Below are positions 1-8,956 of a stretch of DNA of 64,000 bases, in pieces. Both the position numbers and the translations under genes were made by a program. Origin of the DNA: Flavobacteriales bacterium (GTDB lineage: Bacteria; Bacteroidota; Bacteroidia; NS11-12g; UBA955); assembly GCA_002737705.1 (NCBI GenBank), contig NSIM01000003.1, positions 62,001-126,000 of the forward strand. The letters are read 5' to 3'. Numbering within the stretch: position 1 is the first letter of the stretch; the number at the start of each line of letters is the position of its first letter. The notes beneath the pieces were generated by a model. It saw only the letters and a list, made by a program, of their open reading frames with translations, did no database searches and was not told the DNA's origin.

Positions 1-660
1 CCAGATTATTTTTATTTCGACCTGAAAGCATGGGAGAAACCCAAAGACCATATGGAAAACCAAGATGTAGTGCAATTACTCAATGCGCAATCGCCTACAC
101 ACTTTGCCAAGCCTGGGAAATATGATTATTGTAATTCGAATTTTGCATTGCTTTCCCTGCTAACAGAAAGACTATCCGGAATCGATTTTCGCAGGTTTGT
201 AAAAATACGTATAATGAATCCTTCGGGTATGAAATACTCGCATATATCCAATTTTGATAGTTTGGCTTTGCCCAATTATCCTGTACAAGGCTACGACAAC
301 AAACGTGTTTTTAATGACAATATTTTTAATGGAACAAGTGGCGATAAAGGCGTGTATTCAAATGTATTTGAGATGATGGCATTGGATCAGATGTTGCGCA
401 CGGATTATATGTTGCATTCCGAACAGAAAAATCTTATGACAAGCCCCCAAACCATCGTGAGTACAGATGCTTTTTATGCCTTGGGATGGAGGGTCAGGTG
501 GATAGATGGACAGAAATGGGCATTTCACAATGGTTGGTGGAAGGGATTTCGCACCTATTTCTGGCGTTGTTTGGATGAAAATAAGTGTTACGTGGTGCTT
601 ACCAATAATGTACAAGGACCATTCTTAAAAACCATCGATATGGTGGCACTTATGAAGTAA
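1..660 (+). CDS. Serine hydrolase / beta-lactamase family protein, C-terminal part (5' end lies outside the window)
   Basis: Frame is open to base 1 (PDYFYFDLKAWEKPKDHMENQDV...). YDYCNSNFALLSLLTERLSG and ALGWRVR...FHNGWWKGFRTYF resemble class C beta-lactamase-fold serine hydrolases. Confidence 0.75.
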   Translation, partial: PDYFYFDLKAWEKPKDHMENQDVVQLLNAQSPTHFAKPGKYDYCNSNFALLSLLTERLSGIDFRRFVKIRIMNPSGMKYSHISNFDSLALPNYPVQGYDNKRVFNDNIFNGTSGDKGVYSNVFEMMALDQMLRTDYMLHSEQKNLMTSPQTIVSTDAFYALGWRVRWIDGQKWAFHNGWWKGFRTYFWRCLDENKCYVVLTNNVQGPFLKTIDMVALMK

Positions 661-853
661 AAAAATTGTGTTTATAGGCGACGGATTTTTTCTTTCAATC
701 CCATGGATCTCTTTTTAACCAATACACAATAAGATACCATCTAAACAAACACATACAAACTTCTTTTTAACTGAGAAAATGCGTTGGGCGATTTAAGCAG
801 GGTTTTCCATTGGAGCCATTTTAATGGTGATCGGATTTAAATTGACCAGGCAA

Positions 854-1825
854 TTAAAAATTTGAAGTCAGGAGTATTCGGATTGTAGATGTCCCAACTT
901 TTGCAATATAGATACCAACGGGTAGGTTTATAGTTGTTGATTGAATCCCGGACGGTATATATCGCTCTAATACCAATTTCCCTTTGGAAGAATAAACAGA
1001 TAGTTTTTGGCGGTTTGAATTCGAAGAAACAAGAATCTGTGTAGCGGTATTAAAGTATGGTGGACGGGGTTTTTCTGTGATTTTTTCTTGGCCTAAGGTC
1101 GCCAATTGGTGTATTACACCTACTGCATCTAGGTCAAATCCAGAACTCCCGAAATTCGTTGGCCATGGGTCGTTGACAATGCGACCATAACGATCTCGGC
1201 TACCCCAAAGCGAATCTATACACCCCACAACGTCAACTATTTTAATGAATCGAATCGTATCGGTATTGATTGCATCCACCTTCGGCAAATCGGCCAAATC
1301 AAATGGCGTTCCGAATGGGTGGCGGTATTTGCCCGCAAGGTTATGAATTTTTGTGGCTTGGGTAAATCCAAAAGCCGGGGTTTGTTTTTTTGTTGGGCTC
1401 AAAGATTCTGAGGGAAATCTTACCCAATGGATACTATCTGAACTCACTTCTACAAATGCCAATTCCAAGAAACTATCCGAAAAGGCATTTTCAAAGACTG
1501 CAAAATCAAACCCTTCGCCATCAAAAATGGGCGAGTCAAATCCCAAAATTGCAATTCCGCCATCCCCCAAACTCACGACACCTTTGCGCGTAGCTTCTCC
1601 AATAGAAAAATCAGAAATTCCAATATTGGCATAACCAGAATCGGCAAGGTTTATTTGTTTAAGTCCCCGCTTTATTGTGCATTGTGTTGCCCAAGATATA
1701 AAGCAAGAACTATCTGCTTTTATGGCACTTGATCCTGGCATTCCAGCTGCAGGCGCAAATTGAGCTAAAGTAGGCAGGCAAAAGACAAAATTTGCCATAC
1801 AAAAAAAACGGGTTAAAATTTTCAA
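854..1825 (-). CDS. Secreted surface protein with probable T9SS type A C-terminal sorting domain
   Basis: N-terminal signal peptide; VSLGDGGIAILGFDSPIFDGEGFDFAVFENAF motif; C-terminus ...LSVYSSKGKLVLERYIPSGIQSTTINLPVGIYIAKVGTSTIRILL looks like a Por secretion CTD. TTG start. Confidence 0.7.
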   Translation of the reverse strand: MKILTRFFCMANFVFCLPTLAQFAPAAGMPGSSAIKADSSCFISWATQCTIKRGLKQINLADSGYANIGISDFSIGEATRKGVVSLGDGGIAILGFDSPIFDGEGFDFAVFENAFSDSFLELAFVEVSSDSIHWVRFPSESLSPTKKQTPAFGFTQATKIHNLAGKYRHPFGTPFDLADLPKVDAINTDTIRFIKIVDVVGCIDSLWGSRDRYGRIVNDPWPTNFGSSGFDLDAVGVIHQLATLGQEKITEKPRPPYFNTATQILVSSNSNRQKLSVYSSKGKLVLERYIPSGIQSTTINLPVGIYIAKVGTSTIRILLTSNF

Positions 1826-1948
1826 GACTGCAGGTATGGTTTAAGGTTTACTTGAACCTTTGGGTGTTCCAGTAATTCGGGGTTTTGGTGCGTTCAAAAT
1901 TCGATAATTAAAACAGTTAAATTGGATGTGAAAAAGATTTTTTTAGAA

Positions 1949-3637
1949 TTATGCAGACAATTTTTTTTCGATTTCATTTACGATTTCGTCACACATTGAA
2001 TGATTTTTAGCCAACAACGTGCGGGCCTTGGAAACTATATTGCTGGCCCACTCTGTGTCATCAAGGTTTTTTGCGTTGATCAATACATTCAACCATGCGC
2101 CGCGAACTGCAGTTTTGATGCATAAAATACCAACTCCCACGTCACTCAGGGAATTGGGATTGCCATGTTCGGCCATTTGTTTGAGCATGGGGATACATGA
2201 AAAGGCTGTTTGCATTGTCAGAAATGGAACTTCGGTCGCATATTTTGATGCATCTTGAATGGCCTTTTTACGGGAGTTTATTTGGATGTCATTGTCCTTT
2301 GGTAGGCCGTAAGCCTGCATGATTTGATCAAAGGCCCTTGTGTCTTCGTCTATCAGCGAAACAAGGGCTGTTTTGTGTATTTGTCCTTGTTCGGACCAGG
2401 GTGAAAATTCGTCTAAACGTGTTTCCCATCCTTTTTTGATTGCGCTCAAGTTGGCGACCATTGTTCCCAATGCTGCGCCCAAGGCGCCCGACAAGGCAGC
2501 AATACTTCCACCACCTGGCGCAGCACTGTCGCGAGCGGTTTCGTCGACAAAATCACTGAGGGTCATGTCAGCCAATATGGATTGGGTTTTATTGCGCATG
2601 AAATATTCGACAATTTTTTTATTGGGATCAAATATACCCAATTCGGCCAAACCCATACTTCTTACTGCGGAATCTATTAAATCTGCTTCGCAAACCCCAC
2701 AGCTTAGGCCTTGTTTTTTCAAGAAATACCGGCCCGCTTCCAACATTGGCTCCAAAGGTATCAATCCCACCAATTCAGCGCCTGTTACCCTCAGCCCCCT
2801 GTAGTATGCGGCTTTTCGGGTTTCTTCAAATGCAATGTGCATGGGTGTTACCTGTGTATTTGTAAGGTTCATTGATATTTGTGCCATCTTGTATTCTTCA
2901 ATATACCACCCAATGGCTTTGACTGACTTTAGTTTTCCGGGGATTCGAACGTCTTCACCATTTTTATCTTTGACAATGCTTCCAGTGTAGGGATTTCCTT
3001 CCCGTTTAACCCTTCCGGCCTCACGAACATCAAAGGCAACTCGGTTGGCAAGGCGGGTACTTTGGGTATTGAGGTTAATATTGAACGCAATTAAAAAATC
3101 TCTCGCCCCAAATACTGTTGCTCCTGCGCGAATGTTCATAATGGATTTTCCGAAATCGGGTTTCCAATCTGGATGTTTTATTTTTTCAAAAAATCCTTCG
3201 TATTCTCCACTTCGAATGTTAGAGAGGTTCTTTCTTGCGGGATTGTCTTGTGCATATTCATACAAATAGGCTGGGATAGAAAGTTCATCTGCTACGCGTT
3301 TTGCAAGTTTTTTCGCAAAGATGGCTGTTTCGGCCATGGTAATTCCAGCAATTGGGATGAGCGGACATACATCTGTGGACCCCATTCTTGGGTGTGCGCC
3401 ACTGTGCTGACGCATATCTATTAGTTCGGCCGCTTTTTGAATGCCGCAAAAAGCAGCTTCTATAACTTCATTGGGTGGACCCAAAAAAGTTAGGACTGTC
3501 CGGTTGGTGGCCTTGCCCGAGTCTATATCAAGAATTCGTATGCCGTCTATTGTTTCGATTGCATCTCTGATTGCATTGATAATTTGTGGGTTGCGCCCTT
3601 CGCTAAAATTGGGTACACATTCGATAATTTGTTGCAT
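1949..3637 (-). CDS. ftcD: Bifunctional glutamate formimidoyltransferase / formimidotetrahydrofolate cyclodeaminase
   Basis: N-terminal IIECVPNFSEGRNPQIINAIRDAI...SGAHPRMGSTDVCPLIPI; C-terminal LSDFVDETARDSAAPGGGSIAALSGALGAALGTMVANL. Confidence 0.92.
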   Translation of the reverse strand: MQQIIECVPNFSEGRNPQIINAIRDAIETIDGIRILDIDSGKATNRTVLTFLGPPNEVIEAAFCGIQKAAELIDMRQHSGAHPRMGSTDVCPLIPIAGITMAETAIFAKKLAKRVADELSIPAYLYEYAQDNPARKNLSNIRSGEYEGFFEKIKHPDWKPDFGKSIMNIRAGATVFGARDFLIAFNINLNTQSTRLANRVAFDVREAGRVKREGNPYTGSIVKDKNGEDVRIPGKLKSVKAIGWYIEEYKMAQISMNLTNTQVTPMHIAFEETRKAAYYRGLRVTGAELVGLIPLEPMLEAGRYFLKKQGLSCGVCEADLIDSAVRSMGLAELGIFDPNKKIVEYFMRNKTQSILADMTLSDFVDETARDSAAPGGGSIAALSGALGAALGTMVANLSAIKKGWETRLDEFSPWSEQGQIHKTALVSLIDEDTRAFDQIMQAYGLPKDNDIQINSRKKAIQDASKYATEVPFLTMQTAFSCIPMLKQMAEHGNPNSLSDVGVGILCIKTAVRGAWLNVLINAKNLDDTEWASNIVSKARTLLAKNHSMCDEIVNEIEKKLSA

Positions 3638-3641
3638 GATG

Positions 3642-3649
3642 CAAATTTA
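3642..3649 (-). promoter_or_regulatory. Bacteroidota-type -7 box TAAATTTG, 4 nt before the ftcD ATG
   Basis: Exact match to TAnnTTTG on the minus strand. Confidence 0.5.
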
Positions 3650-3776
3650 TTCGTAAACCATCGAAGTTCGTTGTGATATTTAATTCCGTTTTGTGGAAGT
3701 TCTTCGGGTGATTTAACAAGAAAGCAAATTTCTCACAAGCCAAAGCGCTAATTTGTGGCTATATTCGCCCCTCTTT

Positions 3777-5156
3777 ATGACACTCATCAAATCAATTTCA
3801 GGAATTCGTGGAACTTTGGGTGGTATAGCGGGTGAAAACCTAACTCCCATTGATATTGTAAAATACACTTCGGCCTACGGTACCTGGGTTTTACAACAAA
3901 AAAAAGGCAAGAAAGTTGTCGTTGGAAGGGATGCCCGTATCAGTGGTCCCATGGTGCACGAATTGGTGATCAATACCCTTTTGGCTCAAGGGATAGATGT
4001 TGTAGATGCCGGGTTAAGCACAACACCTACGGTTGAGATGGCGGTGATTGAAGAAAAAGCCTCTGGTGGGATCGTGATTACAGCAAGTCATAACCCCAAG
4101 CAATGGAATGCCCTAAAATTGTTAAATTGTAAAGGAGAATTTATGAGTGCCTCAGACGGTGAAAATTTGTTTGGATTGGCCGAAACTGGAGTAATTGATT
4201 TTGCTGTAATTAATAAAATTGGATCTAGGACCCACAAAGATTTTCTGGGTATGCACATCCAAAAAATTCTTGCCTTGGATTTGGTGAAACCCAATCTCAT
4301 TGCAAAACAAAACTTTACCATTGTGGTGGATGCCGTAAACAGCGTTGGAGGCATTGCGGTTCCTGCTTTGCTGCGGGCCTTGGGAGTAGAAGAAATCGTA
4401 GAATTAAATTGTCTGCCTACCGGAAATTTTGCCCACAACCCAGAACCACTTCCCGAGAACCTGACGCAGGTGTCTTCAATAGTTAAATCATCGAAGTCTG
4501 ATTTGGGCATAGTGGTAGATCCAGATGTTGATCGCTTGGCTTTTATTTGTGATGACGGAGAGATGTTTGGTGAAGAGTATACCTTGGTTGCTGTGGCTGA
4601 TTATGTTTTAAAACACAAACCAGGACCCACCGTGAGCAATCTTTCGAGTACCCGGGCCTTGAGGGATATTACCGAAAATTATGGGCAGTTATATGAAGCC
4701 AGCGCAGTCGGCGAGGTAAATGTTGTTGAAAAGATGAAAGAAATTTCTGCCGTTGTCGGAGGAGAAGGGAATGGGGGCATTATTTTGCCAGAGCTGCACT
4801 ATGGACGCGATGCCTTGGTTGGCATTGCGCTTTTTTTAAGCCATTTGGCCGAAATGAAAATGAGGATTTCGACTTTGAGGGCTTCCTATCCCAACTATCA
4901 AATGTCAAAAAACAAGGCAGAACTTCAACCTGGAACAGATGTAGATCTCATTTTAGAAAAAATACATAAAAAATACAAAAAACAACCCATTAGCACCATC
5001 GACGGGGTTCGGATTGAGTTTGATTTGGATTGGGTGCATTTGCGCAAAAGCAATACCGAGCCCATAATTCGAATTTATGCAGAGAGTGATAGTGCAAATA
5101 CAGCCGAAAATCTTACCCGAAAAATTTTACAGGATATTGGTGATTTATTAAACTAA
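3777..5156 (+). CDS. glmM: Phosphoglucosamine mutase / phosphohexomutase family
   Basis: MTLIKSISGIRGTLGG, GIVITASHNPKQWNALKLL, VDPDVDRLAFI, GGEGNGGIILPELHYGRDALVG. ATG at 3777 preferred over the track start at 3753. Confidence 0.9.
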   Translation: MTLIKSISGIRGTLGGIAGENLTPIDIVKYTSAYGTWVLQQKKGKKVVVGRDARISGPMVHELVINTLLAQGIDVVDAGLSTTPTVEMAVIEEKASGGIVITASHNPKQWNALKLLNCKGEFMSASDGENLFGLAETGVIDFAVINKIGSRTHKDFLGMHIQKILALDLVKPNLIAKQNFTIVVDAVNSVGGIAVPALLRALGVEEIVELNCLPTGNFAHNPEPLPENLTQVSSIVKSSKSDLGIVVDPDVDRLAFICDDGEMFGEEYTLVAVADYVLKHKPGPTVSNLSSTRALRDITENYGQLYEASAVGEVNVVEKMKEISAVVGGEGNGGIILPELHYGRDALVGIALFLSHLAEMKMRISTLRASYPNYQMSKNKAELQPGTDVDLILEKIHKKYKKQPISTIDGVRIEFDLDWVHLRKSNTEPIIRIYAESDSANTAENLTRKILQDIGDLLN

Positions 5157-5161
5157 ATTTG
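5154..5161 (+). promoter_or_regulatory. -7 box TAAATTTG, 7 nt before the ychF ATG; its TAA is the glmM stop codon
   Basis: Exact match to TAnnTTTG. Confidence 0.5.
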
Positions 5162-5168
5162 CGCCCCA

Positions 5169-6266
5169 ATGGCAATGCAATGTGGTATCGTTGGACTTCC
5201 CAACGTCGGGAAATCTACCCTTTTTAATGCGGTCTCTAGCGCCAAAGCGCAATCAGCAAATTTTCCTTTTTGTACAATAGAGCCCAATATAGGCACCATT
5301 ACGGTTCCGGATGTGCGCATGAATAAGTTGGCGGCACTGGTAAATCCCCAAAACCTAGTTCCCACTACCATCGAAATTGTAGACATTGCGGGTTTGGTAA
5401 AAGGCGCAAGCAAAGGCGATGGGCTTGGCAACCAATTTTTGGGAAATATTAGAAACACCCATGCTATTTTGCATGTTTTACGCTGTTTTGATGATGACAA
5501 TATCATCCATGTTGATGGTAGTGTTAACCCGGTGCGCGACAAAGAAATTATTGATACTGAATTGCAATTAAAAGATTTGGAATCAATCGAAAAATCGATT
5601 TCGAAGATCCATAAACAAGCCAAATCTGGAGACAAAGACGCTGCGAAGGTTCTAGAAATTGCCGAAGCGTTTCAGGCGTATTTGCTCACTGGGAAAAACG
5701 CCCGAACTTTAGAAATGGAACCCGAAAAGCGCCTATTGATTAAGGATTTGAATCTATTGACCGACAAACCAGTATTGTATGTTTGCAATGTAGATATAGA
5801 TAGCGTAAACCAAGGAAATCGGCATGTTGAGAAGGTCAAGAAGTCCATTGCCGGTGAAAATGCTGGACTCATTCTCATTTCTGCTGCCATAGAAGCAGAG
5901 ATTGCAGAGTTAGATAGCTTTGAAGACCGACAATTATTTCTTTCTGAAATGGGGTTAGAACAAAGTGGGGTAGAAAAACTCATTCATGCGGCTTATAAAT
6001 TGTTGCATTATTTCACCTATTTTACCGTTGGGGTAAAAGAGGTGCGGGCTTGGACTATTACTGAGGGAACAAAGGCGCCGGGTGCTGCGGGGGAAATTCA
6101 CAGTGATTTTGAAAAAGGGTTTATTCGTGCAGAGGTAATTTCGTATGATGATTTTATTCATTATGGTTCTGAGGCCGCCTGCAGAGATGTTGGAAAACTC
6201 CGTGTTGAAGGAAAAGAATACACTGTGAAGGATGGTGACTGCATGCATTTTCGTTTTAACGTCTAA
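5169..6266 (+). CDS. ychF: Redox-regulated ATPase YchF (Obg-like)
   Basis: CGIVGLPNVGKSTLFNAVS, VDIAGLVKGASKGDGLGNQFL, GEIHSDFEKGFIRAEVISYDD. Confidence 0.96.
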   Translation: MAMQCGIVGLPNVGKSTLFNAVSSAKAQSANFPFCTIEPNIGTITVPDVRMNKLAALVNPQNLVPTTIEIVDIAGLVKGASKGDGLGNQFLGNIRNTHAILHVLRCFDDDNIIHVDGSVNPVRDKEIIDTELQLKDLESIEKSISKIHKQAKSGDKDAAKVLEIAEAFQAYLLTGKNARTLEMEPEKRLLIKDLNLLTDKPVLYVCNVDIDSVNQGNRHVEKVKKSIAGENAGLILISAAIEAEIAELDSFEDRQLFLSEMGLEQSGVEKLIHAAYKLLHYFTYFTVGVKEVRAWTITEGTKAPGAAGEIHSDFEKGFIRAEVISYDDFIHYGSEAACRDVGKLRVEGKEYTVKDGDCMHFRFNV

Positions 6267-6287
6267 TGCATTCGAAACTTGTCTTTT

Positions 6288-8180
6288 TTAAGGCAATTCC
6301 TTAAACAATGGGGTGTCTCTGTATTGAACTTTGTACAATTTTTTAATATATCCCCAGCAAAGTGTTTGAAAATCACCAGATCGATCCCGAATTTTTTGGC
6401 TACCGATGGCTTTACCGCCTTTTGCTTTTTCATCAAATGATCGTCTTACCGGTTCTATGATCTCACGGGTAATAAAATCGGCAAAATAATTTCCAGCTTT
6501 TGTGCATCTTTCAGTAAGCAATTGGGTCAATCGTTCAAGGGCTTTTTCCTGCTCTTCAGCGTTGGGCATCCGTGAAAGAGAATCCCACTGTGTTTCATGG
6601 TCTTTGAACATAATGGATACTGAACGCTGAAAGGATTGTGCAGTAGCCTCCATGGTTTGAAAATGTATACGTAGTGGAGATAATTCAGCATATTTGGCAG
6701 AAATTTTGGCATTTTTCTCCATCGAAATAGCATGCAACAATCCACTGAATTCGTTGGTTAATTGTTTTACGCTGTAAAGTTCTGTCAATTGTTCTTTATG
6801 AAAGGCATGTCGTTTTTCCTCAAAAATACCAAACAAATCAGTGTTTTTGGTCTGGTTTTCGTAGAAAGCGAGAATCCGACCGTCTGTCATGATATTTTGT
6901 GCCCGAATGGCAGTTAATAAGACCAGTGAATCGAGATTAGTACAGCGGCTAAGTGCCACATATACTTGACCAGGTGCAAAACTTTTTCCTGCATCGATCA
7001 TCGCTTTTTCAAATGTGAGTCCTTGGCTTTTATGCACGGTTATGGCCCAAGCCAATCGAACAGGAAATTGTTCAAATGAGCCAATTTCTTGCTGTTCTAC
7101 TTTTTCTTCTGCTGGGTTATAATTGTATCGAAGGTTTTTCCAGGTTTCTCTTTCTATATCGATGGGGGGGGCTCCGTCATTGCAATCCACCCCGATACTT
7201 TCATTTCCAATCCGGATTATACGGCCAATTTTTCCATTGTAGTAGCGGCGGTCAAAGTGGGTGTCATTTTTCACAAACATGACTTGGGAATTTTCTTTTA
7301 GCCTCAGAATTCCATCGGTGGGGAAGGAACCCTCGTTAAATTCCCCTAAAATTTTTGCTACGTATTGTTTCTCGGCGACAGGCAATTTAGCCAGTTCTCT
7401 TTCGTTAATGGCATCGGCTTGTTTGTTGTGGGTGGTTAGGGTAACCCATCCGGGATCTTCGGGTTGAAATTCGGGTAATATTCTATTTGCCAGGGATTCG
7501 TAATCCCAACTTTCCATTTCGTTGCTGCGAATTTGATTCAGCAAATGAATAAATTGTCTATCGCTTTGGCGGTAAATGGTTTTTAATTCAATGGTTAGTA
7601 CACCCAATTTGGCATAACATTGTGAAGAAAAAAAGAATTCAGTGGCGAAGTATTGAAAGATCAGTGGACGTTCAATCTCGGTTACCACGGGCGGCAATTG
7701 TAAAAGGTCGCCAATCAGTAATAATTGAACTCCACCAAAGGGTTTACTGCTGTTTCTCGCAAATCGCAGGGCGTTGTCTATGGCATCAAATAAATCGGCG
7801 CGAACCATCGATATTTCATCGATTACAAGCAATTCCAGGGCTTGAAAAAGAGATCGTTTGGATTTTGTATAATGAAAATGTTCTCTTAACATGGCCGTAT
7901 TATTGGCCAAATTGGGGTCAACGGCATCGGTTGTTGGGACATAAACCCTGGTGGGTAAGCCAAACATGCTGTGAATGGTGCTCCCTCCTGCGTTAATTGC
8001 AGCCACACCTGTTGGCGCTACCACAACAATTTTTTTTGTGCTTTGGAGTACTATGTTTTTTAAAAAAGTGGTTTTCCCCGTCCCCGCTTTTCCTGTTAAA
8101 AAAATGTGTTGTGATGTTTCGTTTATAAACGAAAATGCAAGATCAGTTTCTGGATTGCTTTCGTTTGGGGTATCACGCAT
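6288..8180 (-). CDS. PIF1/RecD-like ATP-dependent DNA helicase
   Basis: FLTGKAGTGKTTFLKNI, VVAPTGVAAINAGGSTIHSMF, LVIDEISMV, LAWAITVHKSQGLTFEKAMID, YVALSRCTNLDSLVLLT. Confidence 0.88.
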   Translation of the reverse strand: MRDTPNESNPETDLAFSFINETSQHIFLTGKAGTGKTTFLKNIVLQSTKKIVVVAPTGVAAINAGGSTIHSMFGLPTRVYVPTTDAVDPNLANNTAMLREHFHYTKSKRSLFQALELLVIDEISMVRADLFDAIDNALRFARNSSKPFGGVQLLLIGDLLQLPPVVTEIERPLIFQYFATEFFFSSQCYAKLGVLTIELKTIYRQSDRQFIHLLNQIRSNEMESWDYESLANRILPEFQPEDPGWVTLTTHNKQADAINERELAKLPVAEKQYVAKILGEFNEGSFPTDGILRLKENSQVMFVKNDTHFDRRYYNGKIGRIIRIGNESIGVDCNDGAPPIDIERETWKNLRYNYNPAEEKVEQQEIGSFEQFPVRLAWAITVHKSQGLTFEKAMIDAGKSFAPGQVYVALSRCTNLDSLVLLTAIRAQNIMTDGRILAFYENQTKNTDLFGIFEEKRHAFHKEQLTELYSVKQLTNEFSGLLHAISMEKNAKISAKYAELSPLRIHFQTMEATAQSFQRSVSIMFKDHETQWDSLSRMPNAEEQEKALERLTQLLTERCTKAGNYFADFITREIIEPVRRSFDEKAKGGKAIGSQKIRDRSGDFQTLCWGYIKKLYKVQYRDTPLFKELP

Positions 8181-8401
8181 GACGCAGAGAATTTTTTTGG
8201 AGAGTTTTAGGCTTTTTGGCTATGGGTATATATCGAAAGTTGTATACCAATATTTTTTGAAACTTTTGTTTCGTGTTATGGCAAAGTTAACCCAAGTCAG
8301 GGGGCATTTTCGCGAAAAAAAAAGTCATAGAGAACAATATAGACTTTTTACATATTTCTTTGCAACCATTCATGATATCTACGTCTTAATACCGAAGCTA
8401 C

Positions 8402-8956
8402 TTGCTAACAAATAATGAAATCATAGCCCGGTGTATCCTCAAAGACCGACAGGCGCAAAAAGCTCTCTACGAGAAATATGCAGCTAAAATGTTCGGGTTT
8501 TGTTTGAGGTATTCTATTGGCCGCGCAGATGCCCAGGATTTGTTACAGGATGGATTTATTAAGGTCTTTGACAGCATAAGTTCCCTCAAGGAAGTTGCGC
8601 AATTGGAAGCTTGGATGAGCCGAATTTTCATCAATCTTTCCCTCAGTCGGTTCCGCAAGTCAACACGCGGTCCCGTCATGGTGGTGGTGGATGACATTTT
8701 GGATGATTCTATACGTGATATTTATTCGGTAGAATTGGAACCCATGGAAATCAACGAAGTGCTGAAATGTATGATGACACTTCCCGAGAAATATCGTTTG
8801 GTTCTTAACCTGTATGCCATCGAAAAGATGAGTCATAAAGAAATATCCGAAATGCTCGGTACAAGTCTTAACAATAGCAAAAGCCTCCTTCACAGAGCCA
8901 GAATTATGCTGAAAGAAGTTCTTGAAAAAAATAGAAACAAGGAAACTGAAAAATAA
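8402..8956 (+). CDS. ECF-type RNA polymerase sigma-70 factor
   Basis: DAQDLLQDGFIKVFDSISSLKE, LEAWMSRIFINLSLSRFRK, LPEKYRLVLNLYAIEKMSHKEISEMLGTSLNNSKSLLHRARIML. Apparent TTG start. Confidence 0.9.
   Translation: MLTNNEIIARCILKDRQAQKALYEKYAAKMFGFCLRYSIGRADAQDLLQDGFIKVFDSISSLKEVAQLEAWMSRIFINLSLSRFRKSTRGPVMVVVDDILDDSIRDIYSVELEPMEINEVLKCMMTLPEKYRLVLNLYAIEKMSHKEISEMLGTSLNNSKSLLHRARIMLKEVLEKNRNKETEK

Noticed and set aside
4088-5635. Minus-strand ORFs (140 and 160 aa) over glmM and ychF
   Set aside because: Antisense shadows of well-identified genes.
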